Assembly: GCF_000275845.1 (NCBI RefSeq)
Contig: NW_006766919.1
Location: 225,873 to 272,958 of the forward strand
Source of the DNA: Dichomitus squalens LYAD-421 SS1
Taxonomy: Eukaryota; Basidiomycota; Agaricomycetes; Polyporales; Polyporaceae
Length of the DNA: 47,086 nt
Direction of reading: 5' to 3'
Positions 11,125 to 23,029 of the stretch are shown in pieces. The notes below the pieces were generated by a model. The model had not been told where the DNA came from. It ran no database searches and saw only the letters and a list, made by a program, of their open reading frames with translations. The first letter of the stretch is position 1. Every line of letters begins with the position of its first letter. Made by a program: the position numbers and the translations under genes.

Positions 11125-13421
11125 TTACAGGATGTCGACCACGCTCTCCAGCAGCACCTTCGGCTTGAGGAGCAGGTTCCGCACCATCCTGTTCGCATCC
11201 ACCGTCTGCCCGTTGCTGCTCAGGCTCACGTTCCCGCTCCCCACTCCGTCTAGCCCAACCCCACCCATCGACACCGGTCTCGACAGGCTGGACATCGCCG
11301 AGATCCTCGACGTAGGCCGCGACCCAGATCCGGTCCCCCCGTTCGAAACGACCATTCCGTCGCCATCAATGCTCTCCTCCTTCTCTTCTTCAGGGAGGCG
11401 GCGGGAGAACGCGAGCCCGAGCTCGACAGTGCACAGGACGCGACAGCGCTCGTTGCAGTGACCCGCATAGACGTTCTCCATCGTCTTCCAGTCGAACATC
11501 TGGTCCCCGTTCTCGTCCCTCTCTCCGCTTTGGGTCCTCTCTTCGTCGTAGTCGTCATCATCCACACCCTTCCTCGCGCGCTCGACCTCCTTCACCCACT
11601 CCCTTTCCTTCCCCTTCCCCCTGTTCGCCCCAATCTCCTCGATGTTGATGTCCAGCGGATTCTGCACCTTCGCGCCCTCCGCGGGGACCGAACTCGCGCG
11701 TCTTGTCGAGCTCGACCGCTTGGCCTTCGACGTGCTGCCCCCACGACACGGCCGGCACCACACGACCTCGAACATCCCGCTCAGCACGCCCTCCTTCACG
11801 ACGCTCGATATCCGTTCTGCCCTCGCACTGATCCTCGACAGCGCGGAGCCGTAGCGCGCACGGAGCGGGTCCCGGTGCAGGCCCCGCGCGTCCGTGCACC
11901 CAGCGAGCGCGAGGATCGCGAGCACCCCGCGGAGGTTCGCCTCCGTGAGCGAAAGCAGGGGAGGGGGTAGGGACGATGCGGACGCGATCGTCGAAGGGGC
12001 GGAATTGAAGGGCGAGGGCGTGACCGTGTCGGGGGAGGAAGGCTCGGAGGCATCCGTCGGGCGGGTGAGGAGCGAGCGCGCGTGCTTGTAGGTGAGGGCG
12101 CGCCAGCGCGAGGTTGTCGGCTGGGGTTCTGCCGCCGCGAACATGAACATGAGTGTATGCGCGCATACAACCACGGACACAACAGCGAGGACTCACCTTC
12201 GCGCTGCATACGATCGAATATCCTTCGCAGCGACTCGTCTACGTCCTTCGGCAGGCCATAGCAGAACGCGTCCATCACCCGCGTCACGCACCACACCTCC
12301 CACGCCTGCAGCGCGAACTGCACCAGCGTCGGGTCCTGCGCATGTTCCCTCTCCTCCAGCAGCTTGGTCATCTCCCTCCCCAGCGCAGGCCTTACGATCT
12401 CCCTATCGCGCTCCTTTGCGACGATGGGCACCCGCGTATCCACCCGCAGATTGGTCGCGAACTCCTCCGCTACGGACGCTGACAGCTGGATGATTTCCGA
12501 GTTGAGGTCCGCGAGAGCTTGGAGCAGCTGCGCGCCCGACCAGTCGTCAGTCTTGGAGAGGAAGCCTTTGAGCGAGGCAAGCTCTTCCGCTTGAGAGAGG
12601 ATCGTTTGGCGTGCATCTGAGTAAGTCGCGCGCAAGGAAGTATACAGCAGGCGGAGCCGCTTCGGGTCTGCAAGAGCGGCCTCGGCGGAATGTTGCAAAA
12701 CGGAAGGATAGGTCGAGGATGTAGGCGACGTGGAGGGGATAGGTGAGGGAGAGAGAGCTAGTGCTTGCGCCGGAAGGATAGGGTGGACGAGCCCAAGCGC
12801 GTCAGGTGGTGAGGCGGGGTAGGATGCGGTCAGCGATTGGGGTGTGAGGGTGTTGGGGGAGGGGAAGACGGCGGTGGACAGCTTCGAGAGCTCTTCGCGC
12901 GTCGAGCGTAGCTGCTCGAGGAGGCTCTCGTTCTCGTGCTCGAGGGCCTGAACGCGCTGACGGAGCTGCTCGCGCTCCTTCTCCCGCTCGGACGATGCGC
13001 GGCCCTCCTTTTGCCTTGTCCTGTCTCTCGTCCTCTCGCGTTCCCGACTATGCCTCCTCTCCTCTTTCTCCCTTTCCCTCCGCCGGTCCCGTTCACGGTC
13101 GCGGTCTCGTTCGCGATCTCGGTCTCGTTCTCTATCCTTGTCCTGGTCCTTGCCAGATAGTCGGCGTGACGAATGCGAGGAATGGTGGTGACTTGGCCGC
13201 CTGTATGAAGAATCGGAGGGGCCGTCCGCAAGGTCGTCGACGATGCGCACCGGCGGGAGGAGCCAGTCGACAAAGTCCCAAAACGTGTTCATGACGCTCT
13301 GACGGCGTGAAGGGCGTGAGTGTCCGTGGCCTTCTCGTGGGCGTGCGCTAGACCGGGAATGCGGATGAAGGTAAGGTTGGAGATGCAGTCCTGGCTGCGA
13401 ATTCAGCGAGGCACGATGCAT
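11125..13421 (-). CDS. Protein X: coiled-coil protein of unknown function (intact copy X1)
   Basis: Two exons on the minus strand: 13421-12197 and 12128-11125, joined by a 68-bp GT-AG intron in phase (742 residues). I do not know its function. Visible parts: a His/Ser/Arg-rich start, a conserved-looking WDFVDWLLPPVRIVDDL segment (residues 48-64), a highly charged RD/RE/KE repeat running into a long coiled coil (about 90-185), a Pro/Ser/Thr-rich linker (185-245), a second helical region (about 250-400, with DDWSGAQLLQALADLN), a Ser/Pro-rich loop, and an acidic Asp-rich stretch before the C-terminal MVRNLLLKPKVLLESVVDIL. Met44 (13292) is a plausible alternative start because its context is kept in the decayed copies. 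A TATA-like site lies at 13882-13889 (minus). It is the only intact member of a family with six decayed copies in the NLR cluster. Confidence 0.8.
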
Positions 13422-14640
13422 GCGCTATCGCCCTTGCTATGAGATGGGGAATGCTGCGGTAGAATGGGTGGGGCAGCGCATATGGATGCGAGCGGTGGAG
13501 GGGACAAGTGGAATTGCCGAGGCGTCGAAATTCGGAAAGCTGGTCGTTGTCGTCAGTGCCAGTGGCTGTGATCAGACTCTTGTTGCTTATCGCCCGGTCG
13601 GGTACACCGTCGCTGGTTGGGGTGTGGGCGAGAAGTGCGAGACAACGGCTGGCGTGGCCAACAGCCTCGTGCGCACGGCGTGGAGCTTCTCTATCGGGCC
13701 TCATCGGCGTCTACTTGCAAAGCGAAAGAAGCGCTCAGGAATGAGGAAGTGCTTTTGCTTCTGAATAGGAGGCATGGTGATTCTCGAATGTGAAAGAGCG
13801 GGAAACAAGCGAGTAACTCGGGCACGTTTGGCTTGAGAAGAGGGATCTCGTTGCGGTGTACAGCCTGTACAGTAAATAGCGCTTATATACCGAAACTGTA
13901 ATGTCCTTCCTCTAGAATAGCTCGACTTCAGAGCCTACTGTTATAAGATATGCGTATAGAATTAGGGCTAGAACGTGCAGACACCAATCGGTGAGAGGTG
14001 CTGGGACCTAAGGCAGGACCAACCGAAGGTGGCATAACCAGTATGATTTGAAGCCGCACTTCGGCTACGCCATCATCAGCCAATATCAATACTCAAGATC
14101 GAGATGTGAGTGCTCACAATGAATCGCATTCCAGAATGGTCGCCACGATGTCCGAGTCCGCTATCCTGCCAACCCCCAGTGTTGTGTGGGACGAGAGGAG
14201 CTAGGCCACAGTGGAAACGAATTGCGGTGATGTCCCGACTACATGAGCGGGCCAGGGACGCTAAACGTCAACCCTAGGCCTGCCGCCATGGGATCAGGTG
14301 AACGCGTTTCTCAAAAACGTATGCAATTCCGTTCTGAGGTTTTCTCAGCACGACACTAGCTCAGATTATACAGAATCGTATGAGCTACAACGTTTTCGAC
14401 AAGGTTCAAGAAGATAAAGCAGTTACTTCTACTTGCGAGAAGAGACAGCACGAGTAAGCAGCGAGAACATCTGGAAGTGTTCGTACCTATGTATAGCCAT
14501 GGGATTTGCCTACAGGATTATCGTCATGGCCCACAAGCAGAGCCAGATTGAGGTCAAGCGAAAGCCTAGTCGGGGTACGGGAGCCGGAAGGAAGACGTCC
14601 ATTGTCGAATCCTACAACTCGACCAGCGGCGACTGAGGGA
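13422..14640. other. Intergenic: 5' flank of X1 and left border of the NLR cluster
   Basis: 13430-13760 is the upstream flank of X1, and the same flank recurs next to the decayed X copies (for example 24440-24600 and 44080-44350 in the same orientation, 33340-33600 reversed). This marks it as part of the duplicated unit. 13780-14640 shows no gene or repeat that I recognise. Confidence 0.5.
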
Positions 14641-14710
14641 TACGCAACAAGAGTCTGATTAGATTCGACAGTCTTTGCTTTACAGCCACTCGCATGCGGC
14701 ACTGACGAGG

Positions 14711-14785
14711 ACGACCAGCTTTCCGAACGCGTTTGGTATAAGACAAGAATCTAATAATAATAATAATAAAAAGACCAGCTTTCCG
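14711..14785. repeat. (TAA)n microsatellite flanked by a short direct repeat
   Basis: About six TAA/AAT units at 14751-14769 lie between two copies of GACCAGCTTTCCGAA (around 14712 and 14773). The pattern suggests replication slippage or a small duplication in the 5' flank of X2. Confidence 0.7.
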
Positions 14786-14899
14786 AATTTGGACGCATCG
14801 GCAATCCCGCGATTGGTCCCCTCCGCCACCGTCCGCAATCCATATGCCCTTCCCTACCCATCCTACCGCAGCATTTCCCATCTCACGGCCAGAGAGATA

Positions 14900-15780
14900 G
14901 CGCATGCGTTGCGCCCTGCGGCATGCGCAGCCAAGCTCCAGCCTTACTTCTACCCGCATTCCCGCTCGAGCACACGCCCAAATGGACACTCACCCCCGTC
15001 ACGCCATCAGAGCGTCATGAAAACCTTTTGGGACCTCTTCGACTGACTGGCATCTGCCGCCGGTGCGCATCATCGACGACCTTGCGGACGATCCCTGCGA
15101 GTCTTCGTACATGGGCCCAAGGGAGTACCATGGCTCGCGTTCGTCGCGCCGGCTACCTAGCAAGGACCACGGAAAGGACAGCGAACGAGAGCGTGAGCGG
15201 GACAGGGAGGAGAAGGGGAAGCAGGAGAGGGGCCATCGTCGTGAACGGGAGAGGACGAGAGACGGAATGAGGGGAAACGAGGACCGCGTATCGTCCGAGC
15301 GGAACAGGCAGCAACTCCATCAGCGCGTTCACACTCTCAGGCGCGAGGCCAAGGGCCCTCTCCCCCCGTCGCTCACATCTCCGACGATCCGTCCGTTCTA
15401 CAACATTCCACCAAGCTCGCTCTCGCAGACCCGATACGGCTTCGCCTGTTCTACCGTCCTTGCGCGCGACCTACTCAGATGCCCGCCAATCGATCCTTGC
15501 GCATAGGCTTCCCCTCCATGACTGACGATTGATTGGTGGGGTGCGTTGCTACTCCATGCGCTCGCGGACCTCAACCAGGAGATCGACCAGCGTGTGCCCG
15601 TCGTCGCGCAGAAGCGCGATGGCGCCTGCGCTGGGGAAGGAGAAAATCGAGCTTCTGGACGGGAGGGACCACGCGCAGGACCCGATGCTGGTCCTGTTCG
15701 CACTGCACGCATGAGTCGTATAGGGTCTGACACAGGTGACCGGACGCGTTTTGCTGTTCGCTCCCGACGTGTGATGTACG
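14900..15780 (+). pseudogene. Decayed copy of gene X (X2)
   Basis: The DNA parallels the intact X1 gene from its N-terminal codons (HSRSS..., then the ATGAA-CCTTTTGGGAC start region near 15017) through the charged coil (15170-15330) to the ALADLN region (15545-15720), but it is broken. A frameshift and a stop (TGA at about 15044) follow the start region, a large middle part is missing, and the coil frame does not connect to the 3' part. After about 15780 it continues in a tail shared by the other decayed copies but not by X1. It lies tail-to-tail with NLR-A. Confidence 0.75.
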
Positions 15781-16279
15781 CGCGAGAGGCGTCGGTCTCT
15801 GGTGCATCCCTGGCTCATTTAGCGGCTTCTCCCGCAGCCCGCATCCTGTCGCTCATCGTCAATCGATCGCAGGGCAAAAGGGACGCAGAGGTCGGACGCG
15901 AATATTGATTGCGATGCTGTCCGCCCTCTCATCGCGTCGAGTATTCCACGCACACACTCACTCTCGTTCACTCCCTCATGCACATCCGCGCCTGCAGGCC
16001 GTCCGTCAGGACTTCACATGGCATCTCTTGGCACATGCACATGCACCATGACCCGCAGCGCTGCCTGCCGCACTTCACTCTGCTGCATGAGCGTCATGCG
16101 CAACAACGACCCCCAAACTCGTCTTCTTCCCTCCACTTTCGCGGCCTTACTCCCACTTAGCAGGCTTGAGAGAGGCTCCAGACGCGGGTTCCGAGCAGAC
16201 AACAACAATTCTACCGCCGCTCGAGACGCCCCGGGCTGGAATGAGTATCCCGCCAATACTCGAGGCCTCATGAAGGTAC

Positions 16280-17009
16280 GTCATTATTTTCTTCCTCCTC
16301 TCCTCGCGCACATCCACTGACCTCGCGGCCTCGGTCGACCGGCACTCAAGTGACCCGTGCGAGCTTCATTCTGTCACCTGATCGAAGAGTCGGCACAACG
16401 ACAAGCCCAATACTCTGACGTACAAGGAGCGTGTGTTGAAAAAGGCGGGGGTGTGTTGTTACAGAAGATCAAACACCAACGGGGCGACAGAGAGTCCGTA
16501 TCCCCGCGATGAATTTGACCGGCCGGTGAGAAGGCGCACAAAATTCTTGATGAGAGCAGGCCGTCGAGAACGGGATCACCTGGCCCGTCGTCTGCGCCGT
16601 CGTTTGTACTTGCGGGCGCGGTGTCTCCGGTGGGGCGGTTACCGTCGAGACCGCCCGCCAAAGAAACAATGTTATAGCAGGTTTGTTGTATGAGTCGCTT
16701 TCACGTATCTGCTAGCGGAACCATTTTCAATATCAAAGGAAAAAGCGAAAATCATGTCATGACTGCTGGTTGAGTAGGGACGCCAATGTTGTCGGTATGC
16801 AACGACCTTGCATGGGCGCCGCCCGGCGTCGTTACTTAACTTGAAACCGTGTCGCCCTTCCACGTTGCTTCATCGTGCCACGTATGACTACTATCCAGCT
16901 GAGTACATGACGAGACACATCGCAACAAAGACATGGCATAGCTTCAGACTCGAGGAAAAGACGACGGGCAAACATGCACTTGTCCTGGTGAGTGACTGAG
17001 CCAGTAGAA
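16280..17009. other. Shared 3' spacer between X2 and NLR-A
   Basis: Read on the minus strand, 16690-16330 contains a segment (GTTTCTTTGGCGGGCGG, then GACACCGCGCCCGC) that recurs downstream of NLR-B (31525-31930) and NLR-C (40290-40870), and weakly at 42560-42900. A short open frame within it (GDTAPASTNDGADDGPGD) is kept only partly between copies, so I treat it as a duplicated spacer or gene fragment, not a gene. Confidence 0.5.
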
Positions 17010-20000
17010 CTAAGTAGAAAGCCGAGCCTTGTAACATCTCGCCCACTCGGTTCCAGAGAAAGCATCCGAGAAATCTATGGTGAGTGACTCGCGCCCCATG
17101 ACCTTGACCATCCCTCGCCACAGTAGAGAATCACGATACTCGTCTGGCACCCACATCACATGGTTACCGTTATTGTCCGTGAGCCAACCATCCCACTCCT
17201 TGTACTCTGGAGGAGCTGTGAGTGCAGGCGGGTCTTCGGCTGTGCTTGTCGTCATAGCTTTGAAGTTGATGAAGGAGGGATGAGCTCCCGGAGGGTCTTG
17301 AAACGTATGTTTATGGTTAGCTCAGACGCGAGAAAGGAGATGCCACTTGCCTGTGAAAGCATTTGCGTTCCAAACAACGATTCGGGTGGACCCGTTCGAA
17401 CTTGATATGATATGGCGACCGTCCGGGGAGAGCGCAAGGGAATCAACATTTCCGAACCAATTGGACAGATTCTCCCCAACAGGCTCTCGTGTCTGTACAT
17501 CCCACATCCGGATCGTCCCGTCCTCGCCCCCGGACACAATCCGTCGGCAGTCCGGAGAATACATCGCATTGTACACGTTGCCCGTGTGGCCACGTAAAGG
17601 CTCGCCAGCTTCTTCCCATTTCTCTGTATCCCATAATCTGATTTTGCCGTCGTGGCCGGATGACAGTACACACCGGCTGTCCATAGACCACGAGACGGAC
17701 AAGACCCAGCCTTCGTGGCCCTTGAATGGCTCGCCAACAGCGTGCCCCGTCTCAGCGTCCCACACCCGCACTGTCCCATAGCCCCAGCCCGATGCAATAT
17801 GCTTGCAATCCGGCGACCACGCGACGGATCTGACCCAATATCCATGCCCGACCAAAGGCCCGAGGAGACAGTCGTATGTCTCGGCATCCCAAACGCGAAT
17901 AGTGCCATCGTCCGAACACGAGACAATGCGGCGACCATCTGGAGAGTAATCAGCGTCCCGTACCCAGTTCGTATGGCCACGTAGAGGCTCTCCGAGGGGT
18001 TGGAGCGTAGTCGAGTCCCATACACGCAGGGTCTCATCCCACGATGCGGAAACAAAGCGACCGCCATCCGGAGAGAACCTGACGCGAGTTATGTCTTCGG
18101 AATGGCCCTTCAGATGCCTGCCGATAGATTTTCCAGTGTCCGCATCCCACACGTTGATCGTGCCATCTTCAGAGCCCGATATAATCCGGCGTCCGTCAGG
18201 CGAGTACGCGAGCGAGGTCACGAAGCTCGCGGGGGCAGCATGTGATGAACCGGAGGAGACATCGCCAGGACATTCTACGCTTGTGCTCTCCTCTGTAGAC
18301 CATATCCGTATCGTCGCATCTTCCGAGCCGGATACGACATGGCGACCGTCAGGTGAAAAGCTACCAGCGCGTACCCGGTTGCTGTGCCCAACAAATGGCC
18401 CCCCGACAATCTTGTCCGTCTCCGTATCCCATATGAGGACGCTACCATTCTCAGATCCAGAGACGACGCGCCTGCCGTCGGGAGAGAGCGAGAGAGACGA
18501 TACAGCATTCAGGAGGCGGTGGGATATTGTCTTCAACGTCTGTTGGGTCTCAAAGTCCCAGATCCTGATCGTCTTGTCCTCCGATCCTGAGACAATGCAA
18601 AGGCCATCTAGCGAGAAAAGGACGGAAGAGATAGTCGACGTATGGCCTTCGTAGGGCTTCCCGACAGTGTGTCCCTCTCCGGCGTCCCAAACCCGCACCG
18701 TCTTATCGTCAGAACCCGACGCGATGTACCGACCAGTCGTAGAGACGGCAACGCAGTTGACGTCGGATGAATGGACAAGGATAGGATCATTAACCATCCT
18801 GTGTGTCTCCGTGGACCAGATGCAAATACGACCGCGACTATCGCCAGATACAATGCGACGTCCATCTGGAGAGTATGCGATACACCGCACTGCGCCCTCA
18901 TCATCCCGTAGAGGCTCACAAACAGCCACTCCTGTTGTCGAATCCCATATCCGCACCGTCCAATCATTGAGCACTGCGGCGATGTGACGGCCATCCGGCG
19001 AGAAAGCAACCCCCAGAACCCAGTCGCCGCAAGAGAGCGCATAGGTCGCTTCGCCCGTCTCCGCATCCCATACTCGCAGCGTCTTATCATCCGATCCTGA
19101 CACAATGTGCCGACCGTCAGGGGAGTATGCCACGGAACGGACCCAGTCTGTGTGCCTTGAGAGGATGGCATGAGCCTGCGGCCAACGGTCACGAACGCGA
19201 CCGACGAGCGGAAGACAGGGGAAAGATGGGAGATAATTCATCTGGACCTCTGACGACGTCGGAGAGAAAGGCAGAGCTGAGATGTAGACGTGAGGAGCGG
19301 CCTGGGCTATCACACCGGCAAACCGGCGAATGAAGGAAATCGCATCGCGCAACAGCTCCTTCGATGGCCCACTCCCAGAGTCCTATGATATCGGTGATTC
19401 AGATCAAGACAGAAATGAGTCGAGTGCAGCGACCATGCTCACATCATACCACTTGAGCGCTGCTTCCAATGAAGGTGCGGCGCGATTGACGCACTTGAGG
19501 AGGCTGAGCAATTCGAACCAAAACAGAAGCCTCTCTCGCAAAAACATGCTGAGTTCTTGTTGCAGGTCCGATGGATGAGTGCTGGCGAGGTGATCCTTCC
19601 AGTTGCATGCCGCATACAACAGGCTTTGGGGAACGTAGGTGGAAAGGCGGGAGTCCAGATCAGGAATGTCACGGTTCAGGATGTAGGACGTCTCCAAGCG
19701 GCAGATGTTGAAGGCCAATCGATAGTTCATGATGCGGAGGCAACCGAGCGCCATGATGGAATGCCCCCGTGCCAGGTCGACAAACCACTCCCCGCTTCGA
19801 GCCGCGTCAGTCAAGAAGTCACGAAACGATGTGTGAAGCGGACGGATGGGAGATGTCCGGGCGGATACACCAGAGAGAAGTGGTCCCATGTCCGCCACTA
19901 TGAGAGTAACCTTGCTCTCCTGAACGCCAGTTGCAATGCGACGTAGTTCATCTGTCAATTGGGTGGAAATGGGGAAAGGGGTGCAAAGGATCTGGGCCAT

Positions 20001-22035
20001 AACAGAACGAAAGCGATCCATGAGTTCCGCGTCTTCGGACTTGAACAGGTTCCCTAACACTTGTTTGTAGAGGGGATCGAGGGGGTACTCTTTACCTTGC
20101 GCAGCGCGCGGACGACGACGGAACCGCTCCTTCAGGGTGCGACCGGCCGGCTTGTGATTGATAGCTCTGCATACCGTTGCCGCCCACTGGAACAGGCCCT
20201 CCGACTCGTTAGCCAGTTCTTGGAAGTCTCTGTCGTCCAGCGTTCCGTCGATATGGGGCTCATCAGAAGTAAGTTGGTGACGGATGTAGTACTCGATGTC
20301 CAACCTCGCCTCTCCATTCTTCTCGTCGAGGTCCATTGAGCGCAAATGGTCGCTGTGAGCGCAGCGCATAGCGACCCTGACATCGCGCTCAGGACGGGAA
20401 GTGACGAGGATGCGCAGATTAGGAGGAAGGCTGCCAGAGCTCCCCGTGACCAGCTTCAGCAGCAGATCGCGGGAGGAGCTACATTCATCGAACGCGTCGA
20501 TGACGACGAGTACCGGGCCAGCTGGCGGAAACCTCTTGAGTGGGGTGAGAATCAGCGAGTTCCAATGGGAAGCTATGTTCATCGACCGTTTGAGCTCTGG
20601 TTGTTGCTCTCTGAGCACTTCAGCGAGTGCACATCGAAAGTCGGCATTTTGCTCGGCCAGATCATGCGCGATCGTGCTGAACATGAGATTTGGATGACGA
20701 TCGTGAAAGGAACGATCGAAGCAGAAGAAGCCAAGACGATGAAAAGGACTGAAGATGTTGCCGATAGAATGGGCGATGGAGGACTTGCCAGTCCCGGCGC
20801 CCCCAAGGAGGAAGCATACCGCAGGAGCCTGAGGGTCGTTGATCCAATCTATGAGCTCGTTCAGCGTCTGCTGACGCGTGCCTTCAAGGCAAGCTTTCTC
20901 TGCGTCAAGCCCTGCACCGGGGACATCAGCCAGAGCAGACAATTCGACAGTCACACCTTGGACTGCGAGTCAGGACGTGGATTGTGGGGCAATATAATGG
21001 GCAGCTCACGGATATCTTCGAGAATTGCTAGCTTGATCTCGATCTCGAGCACTCCATGTTCGGTGAAGCAACGGCGAAGGTCCTTGAAGGCCTCGGTGAA
21101 CTCGGCGATTTTGCTGTCTATCTGCGGACCAAAAACCGCGTTTTTGCCCGCTCGGACCCCTAGCGCAAAAGTTCATAAGAGCGAATCTGCAGTCAAAGTT
21201 TACCAAGTATCATCCTTACAGAAGTTCTCGACTTGAGCCTTATCCCAGATGAAGTAGGCGCACTCCACTGTCTGCATCGACATGTTCTTGAGCAGCTTCA
21301 AGCGCTTTTTGTCCAACTCGGGGAGGCGACCGGCTTCTACTACGAAGTCGTAGAGGTCATACATTGAGACGAAAAGATCGGCCATAGCTTTATCACGCTT
21401 GTCTTGTGCGATCACAGGCTGATAGCACAGATAAGACGAGGCGACCACGGTAGAACGACACGTTGAAGGGGCGTACCTTGACGACTGAGAGTAGGACGGT
21501 GGACGCTACCTTGGCGTACGGATGTATCTGAACAATTCCTTCAGTACCGCCACGGTTCGCTCTATAGACGATACAATTGACGCACACCACCTATTTTCTC
21601 CACCAATGACGCAAAGACCTGGACCTTCTCCAGCAGGGGTTCCCACAGCTCGTACGAACTCTTCACGTGTTTCGCGGTCGGATCGATTGACTGGAGCGCT
21701 TTGGCCACATGTTTCCCGAGAGTCTTGAGCGACGAGAGCGCTCTTCCAGCTTGGTCGAGATCCACTTTATCGATCCCGCCGAGGGTGGTGCCTGTCGTCG
21801 GGATTGTATCATGCTGTTGGATGTATGAGGCATTCAGTCGGCGAAAGAGAAACAGCAGTAATGATGAAAGTTGGTTGCGTACCTCTCCTGAAACACGCTG
21901 AACAACGGGCTGCTCATCGGGCTCCGGCTGGAGACTTGCACGTCCTACATTGCTCGGTGTGCTTCCAGATCCGCTCGATGATGGTCTGAAGAGTTTCTTC
22001 AAAGCACGAGATGCCTTGTCCTTGGATTTGCGCAT
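17010..22035 (-). CDS. NLR-A: NACHT-WD40 STAND protein, apparently intact
   Basis: Eight exons on the minus strand, all in phase: 22035-21883, 21813-21586, 21527-21477, 21418-21220, 21159-21010, 20962-19443, 19382-17351, 17257-17010 (1526 residues). A basic N-terminus (MRKSKDKASRALKKLF) is followed by a helical domain (about 60-260) with the IHPYAKVAS motif common in basidiomycete STAND proteins (Goodbye-like; inference). The NACHT NTPase has Walker A GGAGTGKSS (314-322), Walker B VLVVIDAFDE (about 411-420) and a sensor-like LVTSRPE. Fourteen WD40 repeats follow (about 790-1440), enough for two seven-bladed propellers. The last intron has a GC donor (CAG|GCAAGT); the final exon encodes a cap with MWVPDEYRDSLLW and GTEWARCYKA. 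Likely an intracellular sensor, with NTP-driven oligomerisation after ligand binding by the WD40 part (family knowledge). Without the GC-AG splice it would end GKWHLLSRV. Confidence 0.88.
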
Positions 22036-23029
22036 GACGATGTACGTTGATTGCCTCGAGATGTCACAGGATGTGGGGGGACCAACAGTGCCGCCTTGGT
22101 GTACCCGAGGACAGCGTGCCTGCCGCGTGCACGCATTGTGGACACGTTCGCACGGTCGACATCTAGAACTTAGAACACTCGGCTTCAGTAAGGTCTCAGC
22201 GTTAGGAGCGGCGACCTCCGGTTAATTGTGCACGGATTAAATACCCTTTGGGGGAATGTAGCATCCTGTATATCCTAACACTGAGAAGGGTGGCATATTA
22301 GGACGTGAGTGGTTTCCTGAGGTATTGCGAGGGACGCAGCTATATACTTATGTTGTTTGGGACAGCCGGATGGGAGCTAAACTCAACTGGAGGCGAGTTC
22401 AGTCCAGGGGAGGACCACAATGCTTTAGAATACTATTTCAAGTTAAGCAAATATCATTGGGTACACGGTACTCCGTTACAAGCATACCGCTCATGATGAT
22501 GCACGGCGGAGCTAGAGGGACAAACTCCTGTCAGGTGGGAATGAATAAAACACGATGCGCGTGAGCAGCAAGGATCTTCTGACCTCCGAGTTCATCGCGA
22601 AGTCGTTAGTTTTCCACCATCACTGACTATTGTCGTTACGAAACGGAAGCCCAGTCCTGGCATGGGGGTTGGGACGAAGGAGGAGAAATAGACGCCTACA
22701 TTGAACACAGCGCGTCAAACACAAACTCCTGCCGGCCATTGTCACCGCCCTTGTCGCCCACGGCGACTACGTCTCCGACTGCGAGCGACAAGCAAGTCAA
22801 GTCACACTCAAATCAACTTGACAGCCTTTGCTTACAACCACTGGCATCCACAACAACAACCAGGTCCCCGAATCTCGACGCCTCAGCAGATGCTCTTGAG
22901 ACTGCTCTGGTGCCACTGGTGCCCTTCGCCACCGCTCACATCTACATGCGCTTCCCCATACATGCTGCTGCAGCACTTCTCATCTCATAGCAAGAGCAAT
23001 GGCGTGTGCATCGCGCCTCCCTGAATCCG
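22036..23029. other. Divergent spacer between NLR-A and X3a
   Basis: No gene. It mirrors 33349-34306 upstream of NLR-C, so it is part of the inverted duplication and holds the NLR-A promoter on the minus strand. 22690-23010 corresponds to the 5' flank of gene X. Confidence 0.6.

Noticed and set aside
11458..13160. Long plus-strand frames opposite gene X
   Set aside because: Shadows of the GC-rich, repeat-rich X coding strand; the minus strand has consistent exons and splice sites.
16374..16661. Short frame with TAPASTNDGADDGPGD as a separate gene
   Set aside because: Its copies at 31.6, 40.5 and 42.6 kb do not keep a common frame or start; better read as duplicated spacer.
17347..18654. Plus-strand frames across the WD40 exon
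   Set aside because: Antisense shadows of the repetitive WD40 coding sequence; the same happens opposite NLR-B and NLR-C.
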